Shown here piece after piece: positions 33,516-42,273 of a stretch of 64,000 bases of DNA. The first letter of the stretch is position 1; each line of letters begins with the position of its first letter. Source of the DNA: Fretibacterium fastidiosum. GTDB lineage: Bacteria; Synergistota; Synergistia; Synergistales; Aminobacteriaceae. The notes under the pieces are model-generated. The model worked only from the letters and a program-made list of their open reading frames with translations. It made no database searches and was not told where the DNA came from. Both the position numbers and the translations under genes were made by a program. The DNA is taken from contig NZ_OZ209244.1 of the NCBI RefSeq assembly GCF_964642095.1, positions 1,116,001-1,180,000 of the forward strand, in the 5' to 3' direction.

Positions 33516-35485
33516 CCCCGCCTCCCCCTGTGCCGCAGTGCCGCACCGAGGGCGGCCAGCACACCGAACAGCAGGCCCGACCCCGCCGCGTCACAGCCGC
33601 CGCCCGACCCCTTGGCGTCCTTCGGCTGCCTGGGCCCCGGCCCGGGGCGGTCGTTATCGACGTACTCCGCCGGGGCGACGTAGAAGGTGAGGTTCCACGC
33701 GTCGTCCTTCAGGCCGTCGCGCAGGATCATGAAGGTGTTGCTGGTGGTGGCGGTCTGGTCCGGCACCAGGTAGAGCGCCGGGCGCGCGCCGTCGCGGGTG
33801 CCGTCCATCAGCATGGCGATGAAGCTCACCGTGATGACGCCGCGGTCCTCGTCCATGAACACCTTCACCTGGCTGTCGTAGGCCCCCCGCTTGATCATCT
33901 CCTGCACCATGTCCCAGGGGTTGTCGGGCTCGCCCTTACGGCGGCTCAGCAGGTACACGCTGAAGGCCTGGGCAAATTCGTCGTGGACGTCCCCCGTCTT
34001 GTGCCACTGCTCCAGCAGGCTGTCCCAGTGGCGGCTGACGTAGAGGTTCGTCCGCGGCAGGTTGAAGGTGACGTGCAGGGGCAGCATCCCCTCCATGCCC
34101 GTCCTGCGCAGGTTGGCGGGGACCTTCAGGTTCACGGAGAGGGAGTTCAGGACGTCCCCCGCCACGTAGTCGTACTTGACGGAGCCCACGTTCAGGAGCC
34201 GGGCCTCCGGGACCTTCACCTCCAGGGGGACCGCTCTGTCCCGCGAGCTCATGGCCTTCGCCACGTTTTCGAGGAAGGTGGTGCTGGCCGCGCGGGGGTT
34301 GAACGCCTGGACCCTGTAGGGCGCCGCCTGGGTGGTGCCGCCGCTGCCCGTGTCGGCCTCGACGCTGCCCAGGTCCACGCCGAAGATGATCTGGTGGTTC
34401 AGGGTCAGGCTGCGGAAGCCCGCCGCGGGGTCCACGGGGTAGAGGCGAAGCGGCGTCTTCTCGCCCTGGTTCACGTTGTAGCGCTGGCGATAGACCGCCG
34501 TGAGGCCCGGTGCGATGTGGCTCTTCTCGTCCAGCTGAAAGCGCGGGGGCACGTCGCGCTGGTTCGGCGTCCGGGGCAGGTCGAACTTCCAGAAGGCGGG
34601 GTTCTGGTGCGCCCAGGCGTGCTGGTCGTAGCGCTGGACGGCATACCGGACGGCCGTGTGGTTCGTCACCTCGGTGGTGAGGGTGTAGTGGATCCGCTCG
34701 TCGTTGACGGGCCACGATTCCACGGGCACAAACACCCACTGGTTGCCGCCCGTCGTCATGTCGTCCGTCACGTCCCACTTGAAGCGGTCGCAGGCCACGA
34801 TGTTGCCCTGGACGGAGGTCGTGTTGTCGCGCAGCGCGGCGTTCACCTGGAGGGGTTCGTCCGCCGCCGTGCCGTTGTAGACGTTGGCGATGACGAAGGG
34901 GACCTGAAGCGTCTGGGAGGGCGTGGAGGGGTAGGCGGAGCCGGGGTTCTGATGGAACAGGAAATTGCCCCTCACGCTCTCGTATACGCCGGGGTTCTTC
35001 CTCTTGACGAACTGGAGCTGGTGCTGCTTCCAGGAGCGGTCGTAGTACGTTTTGCCCGTGGGCGTGCCGGCCGGCGTCTTTTGGACGGCGTAGACGGCGT
35101 TGTCCACCAGGGCGTCCGGCGTGACGGCATCGGGGGCAGACGAGGAGAGGTTCACCGTCAGGTTCCCCTGGGAGGCGGGCAGGACCAGAAACAGCGTGTG
35201 AATGTCCCGGTTCGAGTCGCGGTCGAAGGCGCTGGTGGAGCGTCCGTTCACCACCTCCATGGAGTTTCGGTTCGACACGATGTCGCCTGAGGCGTCGAGC
35301 CCCGTCCCGCCCCTCGCGGCGTCGGCGGTGTCCCCCAGGGTGTCGTAGCCTCCCGTGATCACCATCCACTGCGCTCCCACGCCGCTTGGCCCGTACAGGT
35401 CGTCAAACTGATACAGAGCCTCGGCAGGCAGTGCCAGCGCCGCGACGAGCGCCAGGGCCCCGGCCTGCCTCCAAAATTTTCCCAT
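33512..35485 (-). CDS. Synergist-CTERM protein, first gene of surface locus
   Basis: Exported 657-residue protein of unknown function. Its signal peptide is at about 1-24 (cleavage near AEA), with a large body rich in aromatic and beta-strand-like segments. The tail is GSGGGC (Cys631), a hydrophobic helix and RHRGRRG. The body does not show the Ig or shared module of its neighbours, apart from a short LYLVPDQTAT segment before the tail. I start at ATG 35485, 7 bases after AAGGAGG; the frame extends 15 codons upstream without need. It leads an operon with two more CTERM proteins and may be a structural or assembly component. Confidence 0.78.
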   Translation of the reverse strand: MGKFWRQAGALALVAALALPAEALYQFDDLYGPSGVGAQWMVITGGYDTLGDTADAARGGTGLDASGDIVSNRNSMEVVNGRSTSAFDRDSNRDIHTLFLVLPASQGNLTVNLSSSAPDAVTPDALVDNAVYAVQKTPAGTPTGKTYYDRSWKQHQLQFVKRKNPGVYESVRGNFLFHQNPGSAYPSTPSQTLQVPFVIANVYNGTAADEPLQVNAALRDNTTSVQGNIVACDRFKWDVTDDMTTGGNQWVFVPVESWPVNDERIHYTLTTEVTNHTAVRYAVQRYDQHAWAHQNPAFWKFDLPRTPNQRDVPPRFQLDEKSHIAPGLTAVYRQRYNVNQGEKTPLRLYPVDPAAGFRSLTLNHQIIFGVDLGSVEADTGSGGTTQAAPYRVQAFNPRAASTTFLENVAKAMSSRDRAVPLEVKVPEARLLNVGSVKYDYVAGDVLNSLSVNLKVPANLRRTGMEGMLPLHVTFNLPRTNLYVSRHWDSLLEQWHKTGDVHDEFAQAFSVYLLSRRKGEPDNPWDMVQEMIKRGAYDSQVKVFMDEDRGVITVSFIAMLMDGTRDGARPALYLVPDQTATTSNTFMILRDGLKDDAWNLTFYVAPAEYVDNDRPGPGPRQPKDAKGSGGGCDAAGSGLLFGVLAALGAALRHRGRRG

Positions 35486-35643
35486 GCTGAAACCTCCTTG
35501 GCTGCTCCTGCGCTTTCGCGCCCGATCCATCTTTATTCTTCAGTGGAGCATCGATCGACCCGCAAGGGCTGTTGAAGGCGAGCCGTCGGCGCTTCCTGAC
35601 GCTTGAACGATCGACGGGGCTGCGCCCCCGATCAAATCAGCGT
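35486..35643. other. Spacer upstream of the CTERM operon
   Basis: A 158-base gap between two minus-strand genes. It should hold the CTERM operon promoter, but I see no clear -10 element. ACGATCGACGGGGC and GCCCCCGATC near 35607-35634 could form a weak hairpin after the yyaL-like gene. Confidence 0.3.
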
Positions 35644-37758
35644 TTACCTGTCCCTCGACCTCGCGCTCCGGTGGGCGCGGGACAGCCTTCTCTCGTGGCG
35701 TGCGGCCCGCTCGTGACGCGTCGCGCGGTCGGGGCGCCGCCGGACCTCCTCCTCCGGCGCCGGCTCATCCCCTCCGTCCGGCGCGGCGGTGGCGGGTTCC
35801 TCCGGCTCCTCCGGAGGATTTTTCCGGACTTCCTCGTCCTTCGGCTTCACCGGCCTCCAGAGGGCCGACGCGGCGATGAGGGACAGGTGGGACACGGGGT
35901 CCTGCGCCGCGGCGTGGGCGAAACTCGCGACGATCTCCTTGGACAGGTCCGCGTACCGTCTCTCCTCAAGCGCCGCGCCGAGGCGCGAGAGGGCCAGGGC
36001 CGCCAGCGCGTTGGCGGAGGGCAGGTCGCCGTCCTCCGCCGTCTTGTAGCGCATGAAGATGTTCGCATCGCTTCTGGGGGTGAGAAAGAGCCCGCCCTCA
36101 TCCCGGTCGAGACAGTTCTCGATCATGGCCTCCGCCAGAAGGGCGCCGTAGTCCAGCCAGTCCTGTGCCTGCTTCTCTCCGGCTCCGGCCTTGACGGCGG
36201 CGCGGTGGAGCTCCGTCACGCCCCACAGCAGCGCCGCGTAGTCGCCGGCCAAGGCGGGGATATCCGAGCTGCCGCGCCAGCGGCGAAGCCAGCCGACCTT
36301 CCTGTCCAGGAGCGTCTTCTGGAGGAAGAACGCCGTGCGCTCCGCCAGCTCCCGCCAATCGGGGCGCTCGAAGGCGGAGGAAGCGCGGGCCATCGCGCCG
36401 ATCATGAGCCCGTTCCAGCCCATCAGGACCTTCGCGTCGCAGGCCGGGGCCGGCCGCCTTCGCCGCGCGTCGAGCAGGCGCGCGCGCGCGTCGGCCAGCT
36501 TCTGCGCCGCGTCCTGGGGTCGCAGGCCGAACCGACGGGCCAGCTCCGAGACGGTGGTGGCCTCGTACAGGATGTTGTAGCCGATCTTAGCGCCGGCCAG
36601 CTCATCCCCGAAGTTGCCCCCCGGCATGACGGCGTAGGCCGCGCAGAACAGGCCCGCCTCCCCGTCCGGAAGCAGGGCCCGAACCTCGTCGTCGCGCCAC
36701 AGGTAGTAGCGCCCTTCGCCCTCGGCACTCTCCGAGTCGATGGAGGTGTAGAAGGCCGGGGAGGGGTCCGACAGGTCCCGGACGACGAAGCCGACGATGT
36801 CCTCCGCCATCGTCCTGTAGAAGGGGTCGGGCCTCTCCTCCTGAGCGAGGGACGCCGTCAGGAGGAGCGCAGCCTGGGTGGAAAGGAGTTTCTCGAAGTG
36901 GGGGGTGATCCAGCGTTCGTCCGTCGCGTAGCGGGCAAAGCCGCCTCCCAGGTGGTCGTGGATGCCGCCCCGCCACATGCGTCGCAGCGTCAGGTCCACC
37001 ATGGCGAAGGCCTCGTCCCGCTCCTGCCGGGAGTTGAGGGCCGAGCCCGCCTGCTGGAGCAGGAAGAGGAGCTTCGGGACCTCCGGAAACTTCGGGGCCG
37101 TCCCGAAGCCGCCCCAGTTCGCGTCGAAGGAACGGCGCAGGGTGTTCAGGGCCTCGCGCGCTGCCGCGGCCCCCACGCGCCCCTTCCGGGGCAGCCTGCA
37201 TCGAAGCTGAAGCAGGGCCGTCAGGTCCTCCGCCGCGCGCAGGACGTCCTCCCGCTGCATCAGCCAGAGCCACTTGACGCGGGGCAGGATGTCCGTTATG
37301 CCGGGCATCTGTCCCGTCGTGCGCTTGGGCAGCCACGTGGTGGCGAAGAAGGGGCGTCCGTCCGGCGTCAGAAACAAGTTGAGGGGCCAGCCCCCTGAGC
37401 CGTTCTGCAGCCGGCAGACCTCCATGAACAGCGCGTCCAGGTCCGGACGTTCCTCCCGGTCCACGCACACCGGGATGCAGGCGTCGTTCATCAGCTCGGC
37501 CGTCTCCGGGTCCGAGAAGCACTCGCGCTCCATGACGTGACACCAGTGGCAGGACGAGAAGCCGATGGACAGGAACAGGGGCTTGTCCTCGCGGCGGGCG
37601 GCCTCGAACGCCGCGGGGCCCCAGGGATACCAGCCGATGGGGTCCCGCGCGTGCTGCTGCAGGAAGGGGCTCCGCTCGTCCCCCAGGCGGTTCTTCGGCA
37701 GCCAGGCCTCCTCTGCGGGGTCCGCGCCCGGTCGGTTGCGCTCCTCCGGCCCGGACAT
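35644..37758 (-). CDS. yyaL: Thioredoxin-domain protein, YyaL/SSP411 (DUF255) family
   Basis: 704-residue cytosolic protein with an N-terminal thioredoxin-like domain and a C-terminal six-hairpin glycosidase-like domain. Its CxxC is C70-HW-C73 in FSSCHWCHVME, and YPWGPAAFEAAR lies upstream. The family is conserved from bacteria to humans (SPATA20), but its reaction is not established. The C-terminal 40 residues are unusually Arg-rich (RATRHERAARHERRLSRAHR). The ATG shares one base with the stop of the HAD gene (TGATG), indicating coupling. The open frame extends 23 codons upstream, but that part is the HAD gene read in another frame. Confidence 0.9.
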   Translation of the reverse strand: MSGPEERNRPGADPAEEAWLPKNRLGDERSPFLQQHARDPIGWYPWGPAAFEAARREDKPLFLSIGFSSCHWCHVMERECFSDPETAELMNDACIPVCVDREERPDLDALFMEVCRLQNGSGGWPLNLFLTPDGRPFFATTWLPKRTTGQMPGITDILPRVKWLWLMQREDVLRAAEDLTALLQLRCRLPRKGRVGAAAAREALNTLRRSFDANWGGFGTAPKFPEVPKLLFLLQQAGSALNSRQERDEAFAMVDLTLRRMWRGGIHDHLGGGFARYATDERWITPHFEKLLSTQAALLLTASLAQEERPDPFYRTMAEDIVGFVVRDLSDPSPAFYTSIDSESAEGEGRYYLWRDDEVRALLPDGEAGLFCAAYAVMPGGNFGDELAGAKIGYNILYEATTVSELARRFGLRPQDAAQKLADARARLLDARRRRPAPACDAKVLMGWNGLMIGAMARASSAFERPDWRELAERTAFFLQKTLLDRKVGWLRRWRGSSDIPALAGDYAALLWGVTELHRAAVKAGAGEKQAQDWLDYGALLAEAMIENCLDRDEGGLFLTPRSDANIFMRYKTAEDGDLPSANALAALALSRLGAALEERRYADLSKEIVASFAHAAAQDPVSHLSLIAASALWRPVKPKDEEVRKNPPEEPEEPATAAPDGGDEPAPEEEVRRRPDRATRHERAARHERRLSRAHRSARSRDR

Positions 37759-38417
37759 CAGGACGCCTCGCCGTTCTCGGCCCTGACGAGGTCCGGCAGC
37801 TCCATCAGGGAGTCGATGACGCGCCACGCGCCGAGGGTTTCAAACTGCTCCCGCGTGAAGTTGCCGCGCGTGATGCCCACCCCCCGCACGCCCGCCGCGA
37901 GGGCGGAGCGAATGTCGAGGTCGGAGTCCCCGACGTAGAGCGTCTCCGACGCCGTGGCGCTGAAGTCCCCCATCAGTTCGAGCAGCATGTCCGGAGCGGG
38001 CTTGAAGGGTCGCCGCCCGCCGTCCGGCCTCCTGGCGCCGATGAGCCGCTTGAAGTAGCGCGCCGTCCCGGACTGCTCCATGGTGGGGCGCGGGTCCTCC
38101 CGGTTCGAGGCCACGGCCAAGTGAAGTCCCATCGCCTGCAGGGCCGTCATGGCCGGCGCCAGGTCGGGGAAGGGGCGGAGCAGGCTGCGCTCCAGGGAAT
38201 GGGACTTCTCGACGTACATTCGGGTCCACTCGGGCCGGCACTCCCCCAGGAGCGCCGCGCAGAAGTCGGGAAGCGGCATGGCGATGCAGCGCATCACCTG
38301 CCCGTGGTCCACCCTGGGGCGTCCCACCGCGTCGGCCACGGCATTGAAGCCCGCCATGATGGCGTAGCTCGAGTCCACGATCGTCATGTCGTGGTCGAAA
38401 ATCATCAGTTTGATCAC
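37758..38417 (-). CDS. HAD-family phosphatase (phosphoglycolate phosphatase-like)
   Basis: 219-residue HAD hydrolase. The nucleophile and acid/base aspartates are D8 and D10 in FDHDMT. ASNRED is motif II, KPAPDM motif III and YVGDSDLDI motif IV. The cap is a helical C1 type, as in Gph, PpaX and pyrophosphatases, so substrate cannot be fixed. It starts with GTG, GGGAGG 7 bases upstream. It lies between the repeat protein gene (36-base gap) and yyaL (1-base overlap). Confidence 0.85.
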   Translation of the reverse strand: MIKLMIFDHDMTIVDSSYAIMAGFNAVADAVGRPRVDHGQVMRCIAMPLPDFCAALLGECRPEWTRMYVEKSHSLERSLLRPFPDLAPAMTALQAMGLHLAVASNREDPRPTMEQSGTARYFKRLIGARRPDGGRRPFKPAPDMLLELMGDFSATASETLYVGDSDLDIRSALAAGVRGVGITRGNFTREQFETLGAWRVIDSLMELPDLVRAENGEAS

Positions 38418-38453
38418 GTTCTGCCTCCCAAATCTGCCGCCTCTGCCGGATGG

Positions 38454-40553
38454 CTAACGGTTCGAGGTCAGGTCGCGGGCCTCCTGCACCAGGCGCTTGA
38501 TGGTCTCCTCGTCGATCAATCCGGAGTCGTTCAGCCTGTAGAGGATGCACCGATAGATCTTGTGGAGCTCCTGCTCGTGCAGGTTGAACTTCGGGCGGTC
38601 GTCCTGCCGGTCCTCGGACAACTTTTCTATGACGTCCCGCGCGGAGTTCGCGATGTGCGCCAACAGGAGGTCGCGGGTGTCTCCCTGGCCCGGGTCGAAG
38701 AGGGGCAGGGGCGACTGATTCTGAAGGATGCGCTGGGAAACGCTGTTGCGCAGGTCGCTGAAGTCCGTCGTGAGCTCCTGATCCGCGTAGAGGTTGATGT
38801 AGAGGTTTTGAAACTCGGACTCCACGTTGGGGTACAGCCGGGCCAGGCGCTCCTCGGCGGTGGGGGCGTCCGGCTCCTTCCATGAGGCCGATGGCCCTTC
38901 TTCCTCCTTCGCCTGAGGCTCCTCCTCCGCAGCATGCGGCACGTCGGCATCGGGCACCTCGGCCTGCCGCTCCGGAACGAAGGGCGTCGCGTCGGAGGCA
39001 ATGGGCTCGCTGGAGTCGCTGTCCGCCTGAGGCGTGACGTGGTTTTGGGCAGCGTGGTCTGGATTGGCCGCGGGCTGCTGCGCAAAGGAGTTGAAGTCGA
39101 ACACGGGGGTCCCCATCTTCGGGATCGCGTCCCCCTGGGCCGCTGCGGGCTGCTGTGCGCCCGCGTCGAACGCTGGGGTCTCCGCCTGGGGCACGGCATC
39201 GGTATCAGGCTGAGCGGGATCACTCTGCTCCGCCGCTGCGGGCTGCTGTGCGCCCGCGTCGAACGCTGGGGCCTCCGCCTGGGGCACGGCATCGGTATCG
39301 GGCTGAGCGGGATAACTCTGCTCAGCCGCGGGCTGCTGCGCAAAGGAGTTGAAGTCGAACACGGGAGTCCCCATCTTCGGGATCGCGTCCCCCTGAGCCG
39401 CTGCGGGCTGCTGTGCTCTGGCGTCGGACGCGGGGGCTTCTGCCTGGGGCTGGGCGGAATAGCCCTGCGCCGCTGCGGGCTGCTGTACGCCCACGTCGAA
39501 CGCTGGGGCTTCCGCCTGGGGCACGACATCGGGCTGAGCAGGATAGCCCTGCGCCGCTGCGGGCTGCTGCGCCGCGCCGAACGCCGCCGCGGACTCCATC
39601 GGCTGGGAGACGAAGCCCTGGGCGCCGTAGCCCTGAGGCGCAGCGGGAGGCTGCTGCGCCGCGCCAAAGGCCGCCGCGGACCCCATCGGCTGGGACGTGA
39701 AGCCCTGGGCGCCGTAGCCCTGAGCCGCAACGGGGGGCTGCTGCGCCGCGCCGAAGGCCGCCGCAGGACCCATCGGCTGGGAGGCGAAGCCCTGGGCGCC
39801 GTAGCCCTGAGGCGCCGCTGCGGGCTGCTGCGCCGCGCCAAAGGCCGCAGCGGACCCCATCGGCTGGGAGGCGAAGCCCTGGGGGCCGTAGCCCTGAGGC
39901 GCAGCGGGAGGCTGCTGCGCCGCTCCAAAGGCCACCGCGGACCCCATCGGCTGGGAGGCGAAGCCCTGGGGGCCGTAGCCCTGAGGCGCAGCGGGAGGCT
40001 GCTGTGCCGCGCCAAAGGCCGCCGCGCCCATCGGCTGGGGGGCGAAGCCCTGGGCGCCGTAGCCCTGAGCCGCAGCGGGGGGCTGCTGCGCCGCGCCGAA
40101 GGCCGACGCCGCGCCCATCGGCTGGGGGGCGAAGCCCTGGGCGCCGTAGCCCTGCGCCGCAGCGGGGGACTGCTGTGCCGCACCGAACGCCACTGCGGAC
40201 CCCATCGGCTGGGCGCCGTAGCCCTGAGATCCATAATCCAGCACGCGCCCGTGTACAACGCTCTTGAATTTCGGTGGGAGCGAGGTCGGCGTCGATGGCG
40301 CGGACGACCGGCTCATCCGCATTTCGGGGCCGACCCGGCGCGGGGGCCTGGCTCTCGTCAGCCGCAACGGGCCCTTCCTCAGCAGGCCAAAGAGCAAGAT
40401 CACAGCCAGGATCAGGACGTAGATGAGCTGATCGTGAAAGGAGGCAAGCTGCGGGATGTACGCCTCGATCGTCAAGGTCAAGGGGTTTGTCAGGTCCAGG
40501 ATCTTCTCGTGGATGGGTGCCAGCTTCTCAGCGATGCCGTTTAAAAATTCCAT
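38454..40553 (-). CDS. Membrane-anchored protein with 29-residue Q/G/Y/A repeats
   Basis: 699 residues, not a family I recognise. One membrane helix (about 42-58) follows an amphipathic N-terminus, then a basic juxtamembrane segment. Residues about 107-335 are eight nearly identical repeats of 29 residues (QGYGAQGF...PMG...AFGAAQQ). A second repeat class follows (about 340-500), rich in QQPAA and containing two copies of a segment ending PVFDFNSF. After an acidic linker the last about 150 residues are a folded, helical, charged domain (ERLARLYPNVESEFQNLYINLY). The low-complexity body is probably disordered and could phase-separate or reach across the periplasm. Topology is uncertain. Confidence 0.7.
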   Translation of the reverse strand: MEFLNGIAEKLAPIHEKILDLTNPLTLTIEAYIPQLASFHDQLIYVLILAVILLFGLLRKGPLRLTRARPPRRVGPEMRMSRSSAPSTPTSLPPKFKSVVHGRVLDYGSQGYGAQPMGSAVAFGAAQQSPAAAQGYGAQGFAPQPMGAASAFGAAQQPPAAAQGYGAQGFAPQPMGAAAFGAAQQPPAAPQGYGPQGFASQPMGSAVAFGAAQQPPAAPQGYGPQGFASQPMGSAAAFGAAQQPAAAPQGYGAQGFASQPMGPAAAFGAAQQPPVAAQGYGAQGFTSQPMGSAAAFGAAQQPPAAPQGYGAQGFVSQPMESAAAFGAAQQPAAAQGYPAQPDVVPQAEAPAFDVGVQQPAAAQGYSAQPQAEAPASDARAQQPAAAQGDAIPKMGTPVFDFNSFAQQPAAEQSYPAQPDTDAVPQAEAPAFDAGAQQPAAAEQSDPAQPDTDAVPQAETPAFDAGAQQPAAAQGDAIPKMGTPVFDFNSFAQQPAANPDHAAQNHVTPQADSDSSEPIASDATPFVPERQAEVPDADVPHAAEEEPQAKEEEGPSASWKEPDAPTAEERLARLYPNVESEFQNLYINLYADQELTTDFSDLRNSVSQRILQNQSPLPLFDPGQGDTRDLLLAHIANSARDVIEKLSEDRQDDRPKFNLHEQELHKIYRCILYRLNDSGLIDEETIKRLVQEARDLTSNR
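39545..40240 (-). repeat. 87-bp tandem repeats in the 699-residue protein gene
   Basis: Eight head-to-tail units of about 87 bases, very similar in DNA as well as protein. One unit lacks a few codons and the first is shortened. The DNA-level identity points to recent expansion, and this stretch could assemble wrongly from short reads. Confidence 0.88.
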
Positions 40554-40660
40554 GGGAACTCCATCTCCTCAAACCGGGTTCTCCTGCGTATTCTCACATT
40601 ATGTCCCGCCTTTTGCAAGGGGCGGGCCGCCGCTGGAGGTCGCACGACAACAAGTTGCCG

Positions 40661-41755
40661 CTAAACGTTGAATCGAATCTCGATCATGTCACCGTCCCGG
40701 ACGGGGTACTCCTTCCCCTCGAGGCGGAGGACGCCCTTGTCCCGACAGGACGCCATGCTGTAGCCGTTGGCCGCGAAGTCGTCGAAGGAGACGACCTGAG
40801 CCCGGATGAAGCCGCGCGCCAGGTCGGAGTGGATGGCCCCCGCCGCGTCCAGGGCGGCGTCGCCGTTCCGGAGAGTCCAGGCACGCACCTCGTCCTCGCC
40901 GCTGGTGAAGAACGAGATGAGCCCCAGGAGGCGATAGGCCTCGTGGATCAGGCGATCGCGGCCCGGCTCCTCGACGGAGAGGTCCTTCATGAACTCCTTC
41001 TGCTCCTCCGGGGTCAGCTGCGCAAGCTCCATCTCGATGGAGCCGTACACGCGGATCGCCGTCAGGCCCTTCTCCGCCAGCGCGGACAGCAGGGGCACGG
41101 CTTCGGGGACGTCGCCCGTCTGGCCTTCGTCCAGGTTCAGGACCACGAGCTCAGGCTTCAGCGTCAGGAAGGCGAAGCCCGACAGGGTGCGCCGCTGTTC
41201 CTCCGTCAGGGGGAACTCACGCAGGGGACGCTCCTCCATCAGGTGGTCCTGAAGGGCGTGCAGAAGCTCCCCCTCCGCGTTCTCGGCGGGGGAGGCCTTG
41301 CGCTTCGCCGCCTTCTCGTCAAGGCGCGCGAGGCGGTTTCCGATGACGCCCAGATCGCGGTAGATGAGCTCCGTCTCCACGATCTTCCAGTCGCGCAGGG
41401 GGTCGATGGTCTCCTCCGGGTGGGGGACGGAGGGGTTGTCGAAGGCCCGCACGACGTGCAGCAGCGCCTCGGACTCCGCGACGAAGGAGAGAAAGGAGTT
41501 GCCCAGACCGGCGCCCTTGCTGGCGTCGCGGGACAGGCCCGCCAGGTCCACGAACTCGATGGCGGCGGGCGTCTCCTTTCGGGGCTTGAACACCTCGGTC
41601 AGCTTGTCGAAGCGCGCGTCCGGGACGCTGACCAGGGCTCGGTTCGGCTCGGTCCTGCCGCCCGCGTAGGGCTTGACCTCCGCTCCGGCGCGCGTGATGA
41701 CGTTGAACACCGTGGATTTGCCCGAAAGAGGCAGGCCGACGATTCCGCATTTCAA
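40661..41755 (-). CDS. ychF: Ribosome-binding ATPase YchF
   Basis: Obg-family P-loop protein of 364 residues that prefers ATP over GTP and binds ribosomes. GLPLSGKST is the P-loop (about residues 6-14), DLAGLSRDASKGAGLGNSFLS covers switch II, and NLDEGQ stands where NKxD would be in GTPases, consistent with ATP preference. The C-terminal TGS domain ends in RDGDMIEIRFNV. The start is one of two adjacent TTG codons (41758 or 41755), both well spaced from GGAGGGG. It heads the run ychF, repeat protein, HAD, yyaL on the minus strand. Confidence 0.95.
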   Translation of the reverse strand: MKCGIVGLPLSGKSTVFNVITRAGAEVKPYAGGRTEPNRALVSVPDARFDKLTEVFKPRKETPAAIEFVDLAGLSRDASKGAGLGNSFLSFVAESEALLHVVRAFDNPSVPHPEETIDPLRDWKIVETELIYRDLGVIGNRLARLDEKAAKRKASPAENAEGELLHALQDHLMEERPLREFPLTEEQRRTLSGFAFLTLKPELVVLNLDEGQTGDVPEAVPLLSALAEKGLTAIRVYGSIEMELAQLTPEEQKEFMKDLSVEEPGRDRLIHEAYRLLGLISFFTSGEDEVRAWTLRNGDAALDAAGAIHSDLARGFIRAQVVSFDDFAANGYSMASCRDKGVLRLEGKEYPVRDGDMIEIRFNV

Positions 41756-42038
41756 CAAAAATATCCCCTCCAAAAAAAGCACAAAGAAAAAAGCCGGTCA
41801 AAAAGCATTCAAAACCGTTTGACCGGGACCGCGCCCCGACGGCCCTTTGGAGGCCGTCTGCGACGCTTTGGCCCTGACTCTTATTTTACGACATGGCGGC
41901 GGGAAAGCCAACCTCTTTCAGGATGCGAACGCCGTTGAGGCGTTCTCTGTCCCCTGGTTGCCGGCGGTGCGCTGGGGGTGGTGAAAAATAATATATTCGG
42001 TTTGGCGGCCGGCCTTCCCTTCCCTGACGGCTCCGGCG

Positions 42039-42047
42039 TGCTAAAAT
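42039..42047 (+). promoter_or_regulatory. Candidate extended -10, promoter 1 for peptide importer
   Basis: TGCTAAAAT is a good extended -10 (TGnTAnAAT), upstream of the substrate-binding-protein gene. The -35 is weak, as is common with extended -10 promoters. Confidence 0.45.
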
Positions 42048-42181
42048 AAAAAATCAAAAGCGTATCAAGGGCGCCGCCCTCGTCACTACAATAAAATCCA
42101 AAGGACGAATTTCGCGTTTTTAGTGCCCCGCCGCAGAGGGGACGTTGTGCCCGCGGGCGGAAGTCGGTGCGGCGGCGCGGA

Positions 42182-42190
42182 TGGTAAAAT
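42182..42190 (+). promoter_or_regulatory. Candidate extended -10, promoter 2 for peptide importer
   Basis: TGGTAAAAT, a second extended -10, is followed by ATAAAAACAA much as promoter 1 is followed by AAAAAATCAA. It lies 84 bases before the start codon. Confidence 0.45.
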
Positions 42191-42273
42191 ATAAAAACAA
42201 CCGGAGGGGCGTCCGCCCCCTGGGGGTTCCCCCCTGTCAGGAGGGGGATATCTTCCGTAAGGAGAGGATAGCA

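Larger units (their letters stand above)
41756..42273. other. Divergent intergenic region, ychF / dppA-like
   Basis: About 520 bases without a gene. It contains two hairpins near 41798-41826 (GGTCAAA/TTTGACC) and 41838-41858 (GACGGCC/GGCCGTC), AT-rich blocks at 41981-42000 and 42040-42060, and two extended -10 elements on the plus strand. A GC-rich hairpin area at 42203-42248 resembles the repeat family of this window. No riboswitch that I recognise. Confidence 0.5.

Noticed and set aside
39545..40240. CRISPR-like regular repeats
   Set aside because: The units are contiguous 87-bp coding repeats without unique spacers, and no cas genes are present. No CRISPR array was seen in the window.
38934..40544. 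Long open frames on the plus strand and in another minus frame across the repeat protein
   Set aside because: Shadows of the 87-bp in-frame repeats in GC-rich DNA. The chosen frame alone has a membrane helix, ribosome site and sensible composition.
41756..42273. Possible riboswitch before the peptide-binding protein
   Set aside because: Hairpins are present but no conserved aptamer motif I recognise.
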